DNA of 63,089 nucleotides from Alphaproteobacteria bacterium (GTDB lineage Bacteria > Pseudomonadota > Alphaproteobacteria > Paracaedibacterales > VGCI01): assembly GCA_016869075.1 (NCBI GenBank), contig VGEY01000008.1, forward strand, positions 1-63,089, given 5' to 3'. The position numbers and the translations under genes are program-made. A model generated the notes under the pieces. That model was not told where the DNA came from. It saw nothing but the letters and a program-made list of their open reading frames with translations, and did not search any database. This document shows positions 27,271-36,877 of the stretch, piece after piece. Numbering within the stretch: the first letter of the stretch is position 1; each line of letters begins with the position of its first letter.

Positions 27271-27794
27271 GATAGGAACTTCGACTTTTGGGAGATACCT
27301 TTTCCTAAGGATAAAAGAGCAGAGCGTAGTTTTTCATCATGTACCGTATTAACTTGCTCTTCTAAAAAATCTGACTGGGCTTTATCCAAAGGGGGAAGGG
27401 GAGGTTGTTGAAGCGGCGCACTCTTTTTTGATATAGGGCCCTGGAACACCTTAATTTTATTAATGGCTTGGTAACCAAAATATTGATTAATTCGGTTTAA
27501 AATTTGGGGCTCTTGATAAGCAATCTCTGTCGCCATGCTACTGGTAGCCTTTACCAGCAGATAACCATTGTTTCTTTGATTAAAAGGAAAAGTCACCTTT
27601 AAGGGGATGCACCATTGTGCAAATTGTGGTGTTACTATGTAGTCCCATTCGAGTAATATGCGAGCTTGGATAAATCCATTTTGTTGGCAAATAGGAGTGA
27701 TCGTCTCCGAGATTAAAGAGCCAATTCGAAGGGTCTTTGCGGATCGTTTATGAAAGTGTTGCTTTGGTTTTGAGGTGCGCACGAAAACGAACAT
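27267..27794 (-). CDS. DUF721/DciA-family protein (probable helicase-loading factor)
   Basis: A 175-residue protein. The central region (ILLEWDYIVTPQFAQWCIPLKVTFP, then NGYLLVKATSSMATEIAYQE and ILNRINQYFG) matches the DUF721/DciA fold. DciA is the ancestral loader of the replicative helicase in bacteria lacking DnaC. The C-terminal third is Pro-rich then helical, typical of alphaproteobacterial versions. It is translationally coupled to gshA. Confidence 0.75.
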   Translation of the reverse strand: MFVFVRTSKPKQHFHKRSAKTLRIGSLISETITPICQQNGFIQARILLEWDYIVTPQFAQWCIPLKVTFPFNQRNNGYLLVKATSSMATEIAYQEPQILNRINQYFGYQAINKIKVFQGPISKKSAPLQQPPLPPLDKAQSDFLEEQVNTVHDEKLRSALLSLGKGISQKSKFLS

Positions 27795-27878
27795 CCCTTA
27801 CTTTATGAATACTTCTTTAGATGAGTCTATCCTTTAGAGAATTAAATGAGAAGTCAACCATTTCGTACAGATAAGGGT

Positions 27879-29204
27879 TTATCCAGCTAGCTTACGCGGC
27901 TTTCGTTTTTGCTCTTGGTGTTTGAGGAGTTTTTTCTCTTCAAATTGAGCGAGCCTTATTAAAATATAGATAGCTGGGAGTGTTAAAATGCCTGTGGACA
28001 GGAACAAAGCTGTCCATTCAATATGATCTGCCAGCCAACCGGCAAAAACAGAAATAATAACCCGACAAAATGAGCCGAAAGAATAGAGTAATGTAAAATG
28101 ACTTGCCGTGTAAGGTTGGCGGCAAAAGTTAGAGATGTAAGCAATGAATATGGCAGAGACCATCCCAGAACAGAGACTCTCAACACCCACAGTTATGACG
28201 AGGACGCTTAAATGATACCCAACCAAAGATTGAATAACAAACATCAAACAGGAAATACATTGTAAGCCCACGCACATAATGGTTGATTGGAGAATACCCA
28301 ATCGATGGATCATGAGGCCCCCTATTAGGCCTCCGACAACCATTAAGGTAATTCCAAATACCTTTGTAACATTGGCAAATTCAATTTTGCTAAATCCCAG
28401 ATCACATAAGAAGGGTGCACACATCGCATTAAGGACGGTGTCGCCCATTTTAAAACAAAAAATGAAAAGGAGGAGGTACCCAAGTTCCCGCTTAGCCGGC
28501 AATTTTATCCAGGGCATTATGAAAAGCGTGTTGAGCCAGTGTCTGATCTTCTTTGTTTTATGTAAAGCGGGTTGAAGGAAAACAATGCGAGATTGGGGAG
28601 GCTCAGCAATAAGGCAAAAGACAATCATGCCTACGAGAATTCCTGCAGCCATAATTAGATATGCCGTACGCCAGGAGAGTGTATGTGCTAGATAAAGGGC
28701 GCCTGCGCCAGATGCGAGCATGCCAAAGCGAAAGCCAATAGCTTCTAAGGCTGCACCGGCTCCATGTGCATCCGCTTTTAATATTTCTATGCGGTAAACA
28801 TCAATAATAATATCTTGCGTTGCAGCAAAAAAGGCGACGAAAAACGAGGAGAGCGCTGTAAGGGCAATCGTTTGGGAAGGATCACAGTGGGCAAGTAAGA
28901 CAAGAGAAATAAACAATCCAGTCTGACTTATAAGTGCCCAACTTCTTCGTCGACCAAAATGGGATGTAATATAGGGTAGAGTAAAATGATCTATAAAGGG
29001 GGCCCAAAGAAATTTTAAACTATAGGGTAAACTTACGAGCATAAATAAACCAATAGTTGTCTTGCTGACACCTGACTCAGCCATCCAGAAACTTAAGGTG
29101 GAAAGAGTCAATAAAAAGGGTAAGCCACTAATTATTCCGAGAAGAAAGATAATAAGCAGCTGTGGTTGAGTATATATTCGAGCGTGTCGTAACCAAGTGC
29201 GCAT
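27879..29204 (-). CDS. ampG: AmpG-type muropeptide MFS permease
   Basis: A 12-TM major facilitator protein of about 441 residues. The N-terminus (ILFLLGIISGLPFLLTLSTLSFWM-like, TIGLFMLVSLPYSLKFLWAPFIDH, FGRRRSW) aligns by eye with E. coli AmpG, which imports anhydro-muropeptides for cell-wall recycling. The C-terminal tail is strongly basic. The start is probably ATG 29204 (MRTWLRHARIY); GTG 29219 is the alternative. Without experiment a related PAT-family substrate cannot be excluded. It fits with the amidase gene at 1351. Confidence 0.83.
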   Translation of the reverse strand: MRTWLRHARIYTQPQLLIIFLLGIISGLPFLLTLSTLSFWMAESGVSKTTIGLFMLVSLPYSLKFLWAPFIDHFTLPYITSHFGRRRSWALISQTGLFISLVLLAHCDPSQTIALTALSSFFVAFFAATQDIIIDVYRIEILKADAHGAGAALEAIGFRFGMLASGAGALYLAHTLSWRTAYLIMAAGILVGMIVFCLIAEPPQSRIVFLQPALHKTKKIRHWLNTLFIMPWIKLPAKRELGYLLLFIFCFKMGDTVLNAMCAPFLCDLGFSKIEFANVTKVFGITLMVVGGLIGGLMIHRLGILQSTIMCVGLQCISCLMFVIQSLVGYHLSVLVITVGVESLCSGMVSAIFIAYISNFCRQPYTASHFTLLYSFGSFCRVIISVFAGWLADHIEWTALFLSTGILTLPAIYILIRLAQFEEKKLLKHQEQKRKPRKLAG

Positions 29205-29219
29205 AGTTATATTTATCAC

Positions 29220-29580
29220 TCATCTTTGGGTACATTCAATGATTATAGCAATAGATTGCTCTTTATACATAATTGAAATAAGCACTTTATATAATAATGT
29301 CTAACGATTATCATTTTTGGGCTCAAATTGATTCTTAATAAATGGTTAAGAGTTTTCCACGACATCTGTGGATAACTTTGGGGAAAACATGTTAAGGGCT
29401 TCTCATATGCCATGAAATGGTTGACTTAACCACCGCATGCACAGAAAATAGGCTCTCTCCTAAGATATTGTTTTTTAAGGTATTTTTTAAAAATAGGCCA
29501 AAATCAAGGGGTTTGCAAACAGTTATCTTCAAAAACGAGAAAGGATTGGGTTAAGGTGTGAATAAAATCCTAAAATTATC
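29220..29580. other. Gene-free stretch with DnaA-box-like and CtrA-type motifs
   Basis: A 360-base AT-rich intergenic region between ampG and mrp, both minus strand. It begins with a very AT-rich 100 bases, then carries the motif cluster described separately. It ends with the 10-base palindrome GTTTGCAAAC (29511-29520). No reading frame with a ribosome site was found. Confidence 0.6.
29335..29431. promoter_or_regulatory. Cluster of CtrA-like site and DnaA-box-like sites
   Basis: TTAA-N7-TTAA, the full CtrA consensus, lies at 29335-29349. TGTGGATAA at 29367-29375 is a perfect DnaA box (TTATCCACA on the other strand). It is flanked by TTTTCCACG (29353-29361) and TGGGGAAAA (29380-29387 region), each 7/9 to the box. 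Further GGTTAA/TTAACC half-sites occur at 29426-29431 and near 29551. The layout resembles alphaproteobacterial origins or CtrA/DnaA-controlled promoters; which one is unknown. Confidence 0.45.
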
Positions 29581-30615
29581 TTAATTATTGATGATTTTTT
29601 TCCCGATTTCTAGATAGATACCTGCTATGAGAGAGTCTGGTTCGGCAATTGTAATAGGTTTCCCCTCATCACTATGGGTTCGAATTGAGATATCAAGAGG
29701 CACTTCTCCTAAGAAAGGTATCCTCAAGTTTTTAGCTTCTTGTTGCGCACCTCCATGATTAAAAATCTCTGAAACGTGTCCACAGTTGGGGCAGGTAAAA
29801 TGACTCATATTTTCGATAATTCCCAAGATAGGAACGCCAACACGTTGAAACATATTGAGACCTTTGCGTGCATCAATAAGGGCGATATCTTGGGGTGTCG
29901 ATACAATAATGGCGCCAGCAAGCTTGACTTGTTGGCATAAAGTTAAATGGGCATCCCCTGTTCCGGGAGGCATATCTATAATAAGGTAATCAAGCTCAGG
30001 CCATACGACATCCTTTAACATTTGTTGAAGAGCGCCATGAACCATGGGACCTCTCCAGATGATGGGGGTTTCTTCTTGGACCATGAAGCCAATGGACATG
30101 CAGTAAATACCATAACGAAGGATCGGAATAAGTTTTTTTTCTGCTGTCGCATCGGGTTTTTGGGTTATGGAAAAAAGGCGCGGGAGAGAGGGGCCGTACA
30201 CATCTGCATCTAGGAGTCCTACTTTTTTACCTAAGAGAGAAAGGGCAATGGCCACGTTTACGGCAGTTGTTGATTTGCCGACGCCTCCTTTACCCGATGC
30301 AATTGCAATAATATTTTTTACGTTCATAAGAGATTCTGGTTCTTTTTTTACGGGCTGTGCATGAGGGGATGGCCGTTGCGTTGTCAAAATACTTTGAACA
30401 CTTTTGACAGAAGGGAGTTTTTTTATGTGTCCTTCTGCTGTTTGACGCAATTGCTCAAGTTCTTCTGTTTGAGTTGGAAGTGATTCAAAAATTAGTGTAA
30501 CTTTTCCCTCATCATTTTTTAAAGATGTTAGCCAATTTAAAAGAGGGTGTCCTTCACGTGTGACTATTTTATTTAGAAGATCGCGAATTTGATCGTTTAG
30601 AAAAATTATTGACAT
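29581..30615 (-). CDS. mrp: Mrp/ApbC-type Fe-S cluster carrier ATPase
   Basis: A 344-residue P-loop ATPase that binds and transfers Fe-S clusters. An N-terminal MIP18/DUF59-like region (residues about 1-85) is followed by the deviant Walker [17 protein letters not shown], then [12 protein letters not shown] and [13 protein letters not shown]. The cluster-binding CPNC is in [20 protein letters not shown] lies ten bases before ATG. It is divergent from hflK. Confidence 0.93.
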   Translation of the reverse strand: MSIIFLNDQIRDLLNKIVTREGHPLLNWLTSLKNDEGKVTLIFESLPTQTEELEQLRQTAEGHIKKLPSVKSVQSILTTQRPSPHAQPVKKEPESLMNVKNIIAIASGKGGVGKSTTAVNVAIALSLLGKKVGLLDADVYGPSLPRLFSITQKPDATAEKKLIPILRYGIYCMSIGFMVQEETPIIWRGPMVHGALQQMLKDVVWPELDYLIIDMPPGTGDAHLTLCQQVKLAGAIIVSTPQDIALIDARKGLNMFQRVGVPILGIIENMSHFTCPNCGHVSEIFNHGGAQQEAKNLRIPFLGEVPLDISIRTHSDEGKPITIAEPDSLIAGIYLEIGKKIINN

Positions 30616-30698
30616 TGACGACGTTCTCCTGATTGTCGGTTTCTTTTCTTTGTTATATAGTGTGTTTAAGGTTTCTTAATCAACTGAAAGAACAAAAT

Positions 30699-31937
30699 AT
30701 GACGCTTGGCAAGGACGATGATGGTGATAAGGGAGACGAAGGCCCTTTCAAAGGCCCATGGGAGGAAGCTGATTCCGAGAGAGGCCGCAGAACTCAAGAT
30801 GATACATCAAAACAATCACGCGGAAGAAAGAGCGATGTTCCCCCCTCCAATCCCTGGGCGCGACGGGATGGCTCATCTTCTTCCAATAATGGCAACAATA
30901 TAGATGACTTTATTGATGTCATGCAGGAGCGCATTCGGAAAATAATTTCAGGTGGCGGTTCGAGCGGACGAAATTTTAATGGAGGCTCTCCGCGCGGAAG
31001 TTGGTCAACGGCTGTTTTTCTTACAATTGGCGCTGTCATTCTTTGGTTGGGAACAGGGCTTTATCGCGTGCAAGAAGGTGAAGTCGGCGTTGTTTTAAGG
31101 TTTGGAGAGATGGTGCGAACTTCTTTGCCAGGTTTGCAATATCACTTACCCGCTCCCTTTGAAACGGTCATTGTTCAAAAATTAGATGCCGTTAATACCA
31201 TTGAGAGTGCATTGCAAAATGAGCGGAGTGGAGATTCGGGTGATGCGACTCTCATTCTGACTGGTGACGAGAATATGGTTCATACGAACTATACAATTTT
31301 ATGGAAGATTAAGGACGTAAGTGAATATCTCTTTACCACACGCAACCCTGAAGCCACCATTCGTGTGGCAGCAGAAAGTGTGGTGAGAGAAGTCATAGGT
31401 CAAACAACAGCGCGACTTGCTCTAACAGAAGGACGAGGACAAATCGAGACACGTTCCCAAGAAATTCTTCAAAAGCTTCTTGATCAATATAAAATGGGAA
31501 TACAAATCATTAGCATTCAACTTCAAAATGTGGCACCGCCCCATCAAGTAGTGGATGCATTTAATGACTTGCAAGCTTCCTTAGTAAATGCTGATCAATC
31601 GCGTAATGAAGCAGAAGCTTATCGAAATGAGGTTATTCCACGTGCTGAAGGTCAAGCGGCACGCATTGTCAACGAGGCAGAAGCCTACAGTCAACGTATT
31701 ATTGCTGAGGCTGAAGGTGAAGCAGCTCGCTTTATACAAGTTTTGTCAGCTTATGAGCAAAATGCACATATTACAGTGAAGCGTTATTATCTAGAAACCA
31801 TGCGGGAAGTGTTGATGAATACAACCAAAATTATCCTTGATGAAAAGACAGGCAAAGGGATGTTGCCTTATCTTCCCTTGAATGAATTGCGTGGTCATCA
31901 GCGGAACGCTGCAGCGGAGAAAGGAGCTTCAAAATGA
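30699..31937 (+). CDS. hflK: FtsH protease modulator HflK
   Basis: A 412-residue SPFH/Band-7 membrane protein. The N-terminal Gly/Asp-rich cytoplasmic tail (MTLGKDDDGDKGDEGPF) precedes one TM helix (TAVFLTIGAVILWLGTGLY). The SPFH domain and a helical Ala/Glu-rich C-terminus follow. HflK and HflC cage the FtsH protease in the inner membrane. The frame opens upstream at 30633, but ATG 30699 gives the normal HflK N-terminus. It overlaps hflC by four bases. Confidence 0.93.
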   Translation: MTLGKDDDGDKGDEGPFKGPWEEADSERGRRTQDDTSKQSRGRKSDVPPSNPWARRDGSSSSNNGNNIDDFIDVMQERIRKIISGGGSSGRNFNGGSPRGSWSTAVFLTIGAVILWLGTGLYRVQEGEVGVVLRFGEMVRTSLPGLQYHLPAPFETVIVQKLDAVNTIESALQNERSGDSGDATLILTGDENMVHTNYTILWKIKDVSEYLFTTRNPEATIRVAAESVVREVIGQTTARLALTEGRGQIETRSQEILQKLLDQYKMGIQIISIQLQNVAPPHQVVDAFNDLQASLVNADQSRNEAEAYRNEVIPRAEGQAARIVNEAEAYSQRIIAEAEGEAARFIQVLSAYEQNAHITVKRYYLETMREVLMNTTKIILDEKTGKGMLPYLPLNELRGHQRNAAAEKGASK

Positions 31938-32815
31938 GTAAATCTGTTCACTTCATTATAGGAGCCCTTATCTTAAGTGTCGTTGTGATCGGTGGGGGGA
32001 TGATTTTTACCGTCGATCAAACTAAGCAAGCAATTGTTTTGCAGTTTGGTGAATTACGCAAGGTCCATACAACCCCAGGATTGAAGGTAAAGTTACCCTT
32101 TATTCAAGACATTTTATTTTATGAAAAACGCGTGCTTGATTTTGACTTTCCAGAGGTGCGTATCACGACAGGTGACCAAAAGAGATTGTTGGTTGATACT
32201 TATACGCGCTATCGAATTGTAGATCCCATCCGTTTCTTTAAAACTGTTAAACCAGCCAATGAACAAGGTGCAGCAATTCGGTTGGAAGCTTTTGTGACAA
32301 GTACTGTTCGGAATGTTTTAGGTAAAATTCCCCTTCGTAATTTGTTGTCTGAAGAGCGTCCAAAAATAATGAAAACAATTGAAAAGGAAGTTGATGCATT
32401 GGCACAGCCTTTGGGAATTTCCATTGTTGATGTCCGTATCATTCGCACAGAACTTCCCATGGAAAATAGAGATGCAGTTTTTAACCGTATGATCTCTGCT
32501 CTTAATCAAATTGCTAAAGGAAATCGTGCTAATGGAGAAAAAACGGGGCAAGAAATTCGATCGGCTGCTGACCGAGATAAAAGCATTATCCTAGCAACTG
32601 CCAATAAAAAAGCCCAAGACATTCGCGGACAGGGGGAAGCCAAATCTATTCAAATTTTGGGCGCTTCCTTAGGTAAAAATCCAGAATTTTATGGTTTTTA
32701 TAGAACCATGCAAACGTATCGAGAAACATTGACGGAAGGCACAACACTTGTGCTGACAACGGATAATGATTTATTTCGGTTTTTCAATAATCCTGAACGG
32801 GAAATGAGAAAATAG
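31934..32815 (+). CDS. hflC: FtsH protease modulator HflC
   Basis: A 293-residue SPFH-domain partner of HflK. It has one N-terminal TM segment (FIIGALILSVVVIGGGMIF), then the Band-7 domain (TVDQTKQAIVLQFGEL, KLPFIQDILFYEKRVLDFD). The start overlaps the hflK stop (ATGA), so translation is coupled. The target protease FtsH is encoded at 55-57 kb. Confidence 0.94.
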   Translation: MSKSVHFIIGALILSVVVIGGGMIFTVDQTKQAIVLQFGELRKVHTTPGLKVKLPFIQDILFYEKRVLDFDFPEVRITTGDQKRLLVDTYTRYRIVDPIRFFKTVKPANEQGAAIRLEAFVTSTVRNVLGKIPLRNLLSEERPKIMKTIEKEVDALAQPLGISIVDVRIIRTELPMENRDAVFNRMISALNQIAKGNRANGEKTGQEIRSAADRDKSIILATANKKAQDIRGQGEAKSIQILGASLGKNPEFYGFYRTMQTYRETLTEGTTLVLTTDNDLFRFFNNPEREMRK

Positions 32816-32853
32816 AGTATTAACTAACTACAAAAGGACCTGAGGTTAACAAA

Positions 32854-34650
32854 ATGAAGGATATGAACAAATTACAGCGCTATTTTATGGTTTTGTCTTT
32901 AACAATAAGCTTTTCAAGTATCAGTATTGGGCAGATAATTGCAGCCCCTCAGGATTCAGCTCAACCTGCTCCGTCTGCAAAAGAAGGTGTAATAGCAAAA
33001 GATAAGGCGCTCAAGGAAGAGATAAAAGCTGCAGAAGCGAAAGCTGCGGAGGTGAAAGCTGTAGAGACAAAGGCATCAGATACAAAAGCTGCCCCAAAAG
33101 AAGAAGCAAAAGTAACCGAAGTTAAAACAGCTTCGAAGGAAGATGTGAAGGCTGCTGAACCAACCAAGTTTGATATCAGTAAAGGCTTTTCTTCCGTTGC
33201 TGAGAAAGCAATTACCGCAGTTGTTAACGTTTCAACAACACAAATTATTGAAGGGGGCCGTGGTGGAAGAGATGGGATGCCACAGTTTCCTCCTGGGTCT
33301 CCATTCGAAGATTTTTTTAAAGAATTTTTCGATCAGATGGAACGCCCGCGCAAAGTTCAGTCCCTTGGTTCTGGATTTATCATTCAATCTGATGAAACTT
33401 CAGCGCTCATTGTAACAAACTATCACGTTATTGCTGATGCTAAAAAAGTTACTGTCTTTTTGAATGATAATACAGAATTGGATGCAACTGTTCATGCATT
33501 CGATGTGAGAACAGATCTCGCTCTTTTGAAGGTAAAGACGGACAGCCTACCTGTTGGTAAGGGCAAACTACCAATCTTAGAATGGGGAGATTCTCACACT
33601 GTAAAAGTTGGTGATTGGATTTTAGCCATTGGAAATCCTTTTGGCTTGGGAAGTACAGTTACAAGTGGAATTATTTCCAACCGTGCGCGCGATATCATGT
33701 TGAGAAGTGGTGGACGTAATCGTATCAATGATTATGTCGATGATTTTATGCAACACGATGCTGCCATTAATATGGGCAATTCGGGTGGACCGTTATTAAA
33801 TCTCCAAGGAAAAGTTGTTGGTATTAACACTGCAATTTTTTCACCAAGTGGTGGACATATAGGAATTGGATTTGCTATCCCTTCCGCTGTCGCTCAGGAT
33901 ACTGTCACCCAACTGCTTAAATTTGGTCGTACAAAAAGGGGATGGTTGGGTGTTCGCATTCAAGCCGTCACGGATGATATTGCAGAGAGTCTAGGCCTTG
34001 GTAAGGCAAGAGGAGCAATTGTCGGAAGCGTAACCCCTGGTGGTCCAGCTGCCAAAGCAAAACCTGTTCCGATTGAACCTGAAGATATTATCTTAGAACT
34101 GGATGGCAAACCGGTTAATGAAAAGTCACGCCTTGCTAGAATCGTTGGTGAAACGCCTGTAAATAAGGAAGTTAAAATCAAGATCTTGCGTCAAGGCAAA
34201 GAGCAGACTGTAAGCGTGGTTTTAGGTGAGTTTGAAACTGCTCCAGAACATGCTGCAGTAGCTACTACAACTAAAAAGGCAACTGTTGGTAAAGAGGTAA
34301 AATCTCTCGGCATGAGTCTATCCGAGTTAACACCTGAATTGAAAGATCGATTCAATAAGATGCTTCCTAAAGATGCCAAAGGAATCATGGTCATGAAAGT
34401 TGAGCCTAATAGCCCAGCTGATGAAATTGGTATTAAGGGAATTGAAAGAGGAGGCGACCGCCCTGGTGATATCATTGAAAAGGTAAACCAAAAAGAGTTG
34501 AGTAAACCTGAAGAATTTGTTAAGGCCGTAGAAGAAGCCAAGAAAGAAAATCGCAGGAATATACTCTTATTAGTAACCAGGAATGGTGAACCTCGCTTTG
34601 TACCATTGAAATTGGAAAGTGACGATATAAAGGAGCCAGCCAAACCCTAA
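32854..34650 (+). CDS. degP: Do-family periplasmic serine protease (DegP/HtrA type)
   Basis: A 598-residue exported protease-chaperone with a signal peptide (residues 1-31). A low-complexity Ala/Lys/Glu linker (about 35-105) precedes the protease domain with triad H191, D221 and S310 (NMGNSGGP). Two PDZ domains follow. The linker is longer than in E. coli DegP. It lies 38 bases behind hflC, the hflK-hflC-degP order typical of alphaproteobacteria, and handles envelope protein quality control. Confidence 0.94.
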   Translation: MKDMNKLQRYFMVLSLTISFSSISIGQIIAAPQDSAQPAPSAKEGVIAKDKALKEEIKAAEAKAAEVKAVETKASDTKAAPKEEAKVTEVKTASKEDVKAAEPTKFDISKGFSSVAEKAITAVVNVSTTQIIEGGRGGRDGMPQFPPGSPFEDFFKEFFDQMERPRKVQSLGSGFIIQSDETSALIVTNYHVIADAKKVTVFLNDNTELDATVHAFDVRTDLALLKVKTDSLPVGKGKLPILEWGDSHTVKVGDWILAIGNPFGLGSTVTSGIISNRARDIMLRSGGRNRINDYVDDFMQHDAAINMGNSGGPLLNLQGKVVGINTAIFSPSGGHIGIGFAIPSAVAQDTVTQLLKFGRTKRGWLGVRIQAVTDDIAESLGLGKARGAIVGSVTPGGPAAKAKPVPIEPEDIILELDGKPVNEKSRLARIVGETPVNKEVKIKILRQGKEQTVSVVLGEFETAPEHAAVATTTKKATVGKEVKSLGMSLSELTPELKDRFNKMLPKDAKGIMVMKVEPNSPADEIGIKGIERGGDRPGDIIEKVNQKELSKPEEFVKAVEEAKKENRRNILLLVTRNGEPRFVPLKLESDDIKEPAKP

Positions 34651-34759
34651 ACAATAAAAAACGAGGAACGATTGTTTTCTTTGTTTGATTAAATTTAATA
34701 AAGCCTCTCAACCTCAGCTGTATCATTTGTTGAGGTTGATGTTGGCTTGGGATAATTTT

Positions 34760-36877
34760 ATGATCCGCATCCTTTTCTTTTTTATAATCTTCTTTAAGGC
34801 AACAGAAAGCATTGCTTCCAGCGCCCTCACATTGCCCGAACCCCCTATTTTAGAGTCTTCTCCAAAATCGAAAGAAATAAGAAAGACGATTAAATTATTG
34901 GAGAACTCTCAAGAACGCGACAAACTTCTCAAGACGTTAAAAGTTTTAGCCTCTGCCCAGGAAGAAGAAGAGAAGAAGAAGTCAGATTCTCTTGTTTCCT
35001 ATATTACGCCTGTTACCCAGTTTATCGTGAATAGTGTGTTAGGTTTCTTTGCGAGTTTTAAAAAGATTCCGCAGATTACAGAGGGTCTTGTTGAATCAAT
35101 GAAAGTAGAGAAAAACAGAGAGGACCTATGGTCTTCCCTCATGTATTTTCCCCTTCTAGTAATTATCGGAGCGCTCTTAGAAGGGGGGTTAACACTCTTT
35201 TTTAGGAGGCGATTAGAGAGGAGAAAACAAAACATAAGTAAGGGGGATTTTGCTGAAAAGAAAAGAACCTACGCTTATATGACGCTTTTCTATCCCTTTT
35301 TATATAGCTTGTTATTTCTTCCTTTTTTTGTAACCAGTTTACCTGTTAGAAATTGGCTCATCGGATTTTGGTTTCTGTTATTTGCCATCAGGGTCCTTCT
35401 TTTGCAAAGAAAGCTTTCCTCTCTCTTTATGCTATCAGATGACCAACCCGCACAGGAAGTGACCCCCAAAGGGTGGCCATTCCTGAAAGTATTAGGGGGT
35501 GTTGCGATTTGGATATTTTTATTTTCCGGTCTCAATGTTCTTCTCAACACAAAAAGCTATGGGGAAGAATTTGTTCTAAACCTTATTTTGTTAATGTCTT
35601 TTCCTCTCCTCATATTATATTTTCGTGAATGGCGTCATAAGGAGATGCCTAAGTATTTGGAGGATTCCACCTCTCTTTCCACAGTGCCTCCCACCATTGG
35701 ATTCCTCGTTAATATTTTTATTCGCTATCTTCCTTGGTTATTTTTACTCGTAAGCATTCCCCTCGTCATAGATAAGGTTTTGCTTGAGGGCGGCTTCTGG
35801 GAAACTTTTGGTGTAGAGAGTTTTGGAAGCATTGTAGCTTTAATGATCTTTTTATCTGGACGCCGACGCATTGATGCTTTTGCAACGTACAAGATGCCAA
35901 AAATGCCCACAGCAAAAATTCAAGCCTTTACATCCTATATATCTCCTATGCGTCAACCCATTGCACGGATCGTGCAATCTGTTTGGTATGTTTCCTTTTT
36001 TGCTTTCATTATGGCAATTTGGAATAATTTTGTTTCCGATCTTTTTATAAACATTGTTTCCCACCCAATGACGAAAACAAGCATGACCATCATGGTTATA
36101 TGGGGTGCCATTTATGTATTAAAGTTGGGGTTAGATTTCTTTGTTCAGTTACATGTTACTCCGCAGACAGTGCGAGGGAAAAGAAAAGAGCCAACAGCTT
36201 TTGCCAAAACTTTTGGACCAATGCTTCATAGTGTTGCGAAATGGATTATGGGTTTAGTGGGTATCTTTTTAACACTCGAGTCTTTAGGTTTTGACTTAAA
36301 AATTTTAGTGTATCTCATGAGTGCGATTGCTTTTGCAGTCAGCTTAGGTGCTCAAAGTCTTGTGAAAGACATTATCAATGGATTTTTTGCACTTATCGAT
36401 GGAAGTTTTGCCGTAGGCGATGTTGTAACTGTTGGAACGCATACAGGTTCAGTCGAATCTTTATCCTTAAGAGCTCTTACACTTCGTCATAAAGATGGAT
36501 CTTTGCAAACCATTCCTTTTTCTGAAGTAGGCAATATTATCAATCGCTCGCGGGATTACACACTTGTTCCCATTGATATTGCCACCTCTTACAAAACAAG
36601 CATTGGGAGTGTTTACGAGGCTCTTACAAAGACAATTGATGAAATGGCTCAAGATCCGATTTATGGCAAAATGATTTTAGAGCCCCTGAGCTTCTCTGGT
36701 ATAGATCGGTTTGTGGAAAATGCTGTGCATGTGAGTGCGAGCATTAAAATTAAGCCTGACCCCTATAATTATTTTGGACGCGAACTCAACCGTCGTTTCA
36801 AAATTCATATGGATCTGTTGGGAATTGCTCCTCCGATTGCTTTCCAAGAAGTTTGGACAAACAATCAAACTTCATGA
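34760..36877 (+). CDS. Mechanosensitive channel, MscS family (large, multi-TM)
   Basis: A 705-residue inner-membrane protein with a signal-like first helix (MIRILFFFIIFFKATESIASS) and a periplasmic helical segment. About nine or ten TM helices lead to the C-terminal MscS core. The pore helix and beta domain are seen in AIAFAVSLGAQSLVKDIINGFFALIDGSFAVGDVV. It resembles YbiO/YjeP-type channels that relieve osmotic downshock. The start is ATG 34760 with GGGA upstream; a TTG at 34685 is unsupported. Its end overlaps the convergent downstream gene by six bases. Confidence 0.88.
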   Translation: MIRILFFFIIFFKATESIASSALTLPEPPILESSPKSKEIRKTIKLLENSQERDKLLKTLKVLASAQEEEEKKKSDSLVSYITPVTQFIVNSVLGFFASFKKIPQITEGLVESMKVEKNREDLWSSLMYFPLLVIIGALLEGGLTLFFRRRLERRKQNISKGDFAEKKRTYAYMTLFYPFLYSLLFLPFFVTSLPVRNWLIGFWFLLFAIRVLLLQRKLSSLFMLSDDQPAQEVTPKGWPFLKVLGGVAIWIFLFSGLNVLLNTKSYGEEFVLNLILLMSFPLLILYFREWRHKEMPKYLEDSTSLSTVPPTIGFLVNIFIRYLPWLFLLVSIPLVIDKVLLEGGFWETFGVESFGSIVALMIFLSGRRRIDAFATYKMPKMPTAKIQAFTSYISPMRQPIARIVQSVWYVSFFAFIMAIWNNFVSDLFINIVSHPMTKTSMTIMVIWGAIYVLKLGLDFFVQLHVTPQTVRGKRKEPTAFAKTFGPMLHSVAKWIMGLVGIFLTLESLGFDLKILVYLMSAIAFAVSLGAQSLVKDIINGFFALIDGSFAVGDVVTVGTHTGSVESLSLRALTLRHKDGSLQTIPFSEVGNIINRSRDYTLVPIDIATSYKTSIGSVYEALTKTIDEMAQDPIYGKMILEPLSFSGIDRFVENAVHVSASIKIKPDPYNYFGRELNRRFKIHMDLLGIAPPIAFQEVWTNNQTS

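Noticed and set aside
29220..29580. Firm call of the chromosomal origin oriC
   Set aside because: Motifs fit, but origin-linked genes are absent and no whole-chromosome skew is available, so it is kept only as a finding.
34651..34684. Terminator after degP (AACAAT ... ATTGTT)
   Set aside because: The stem is AT-only, six to seven pairs with a loop of about 15 bases; too weak to call.
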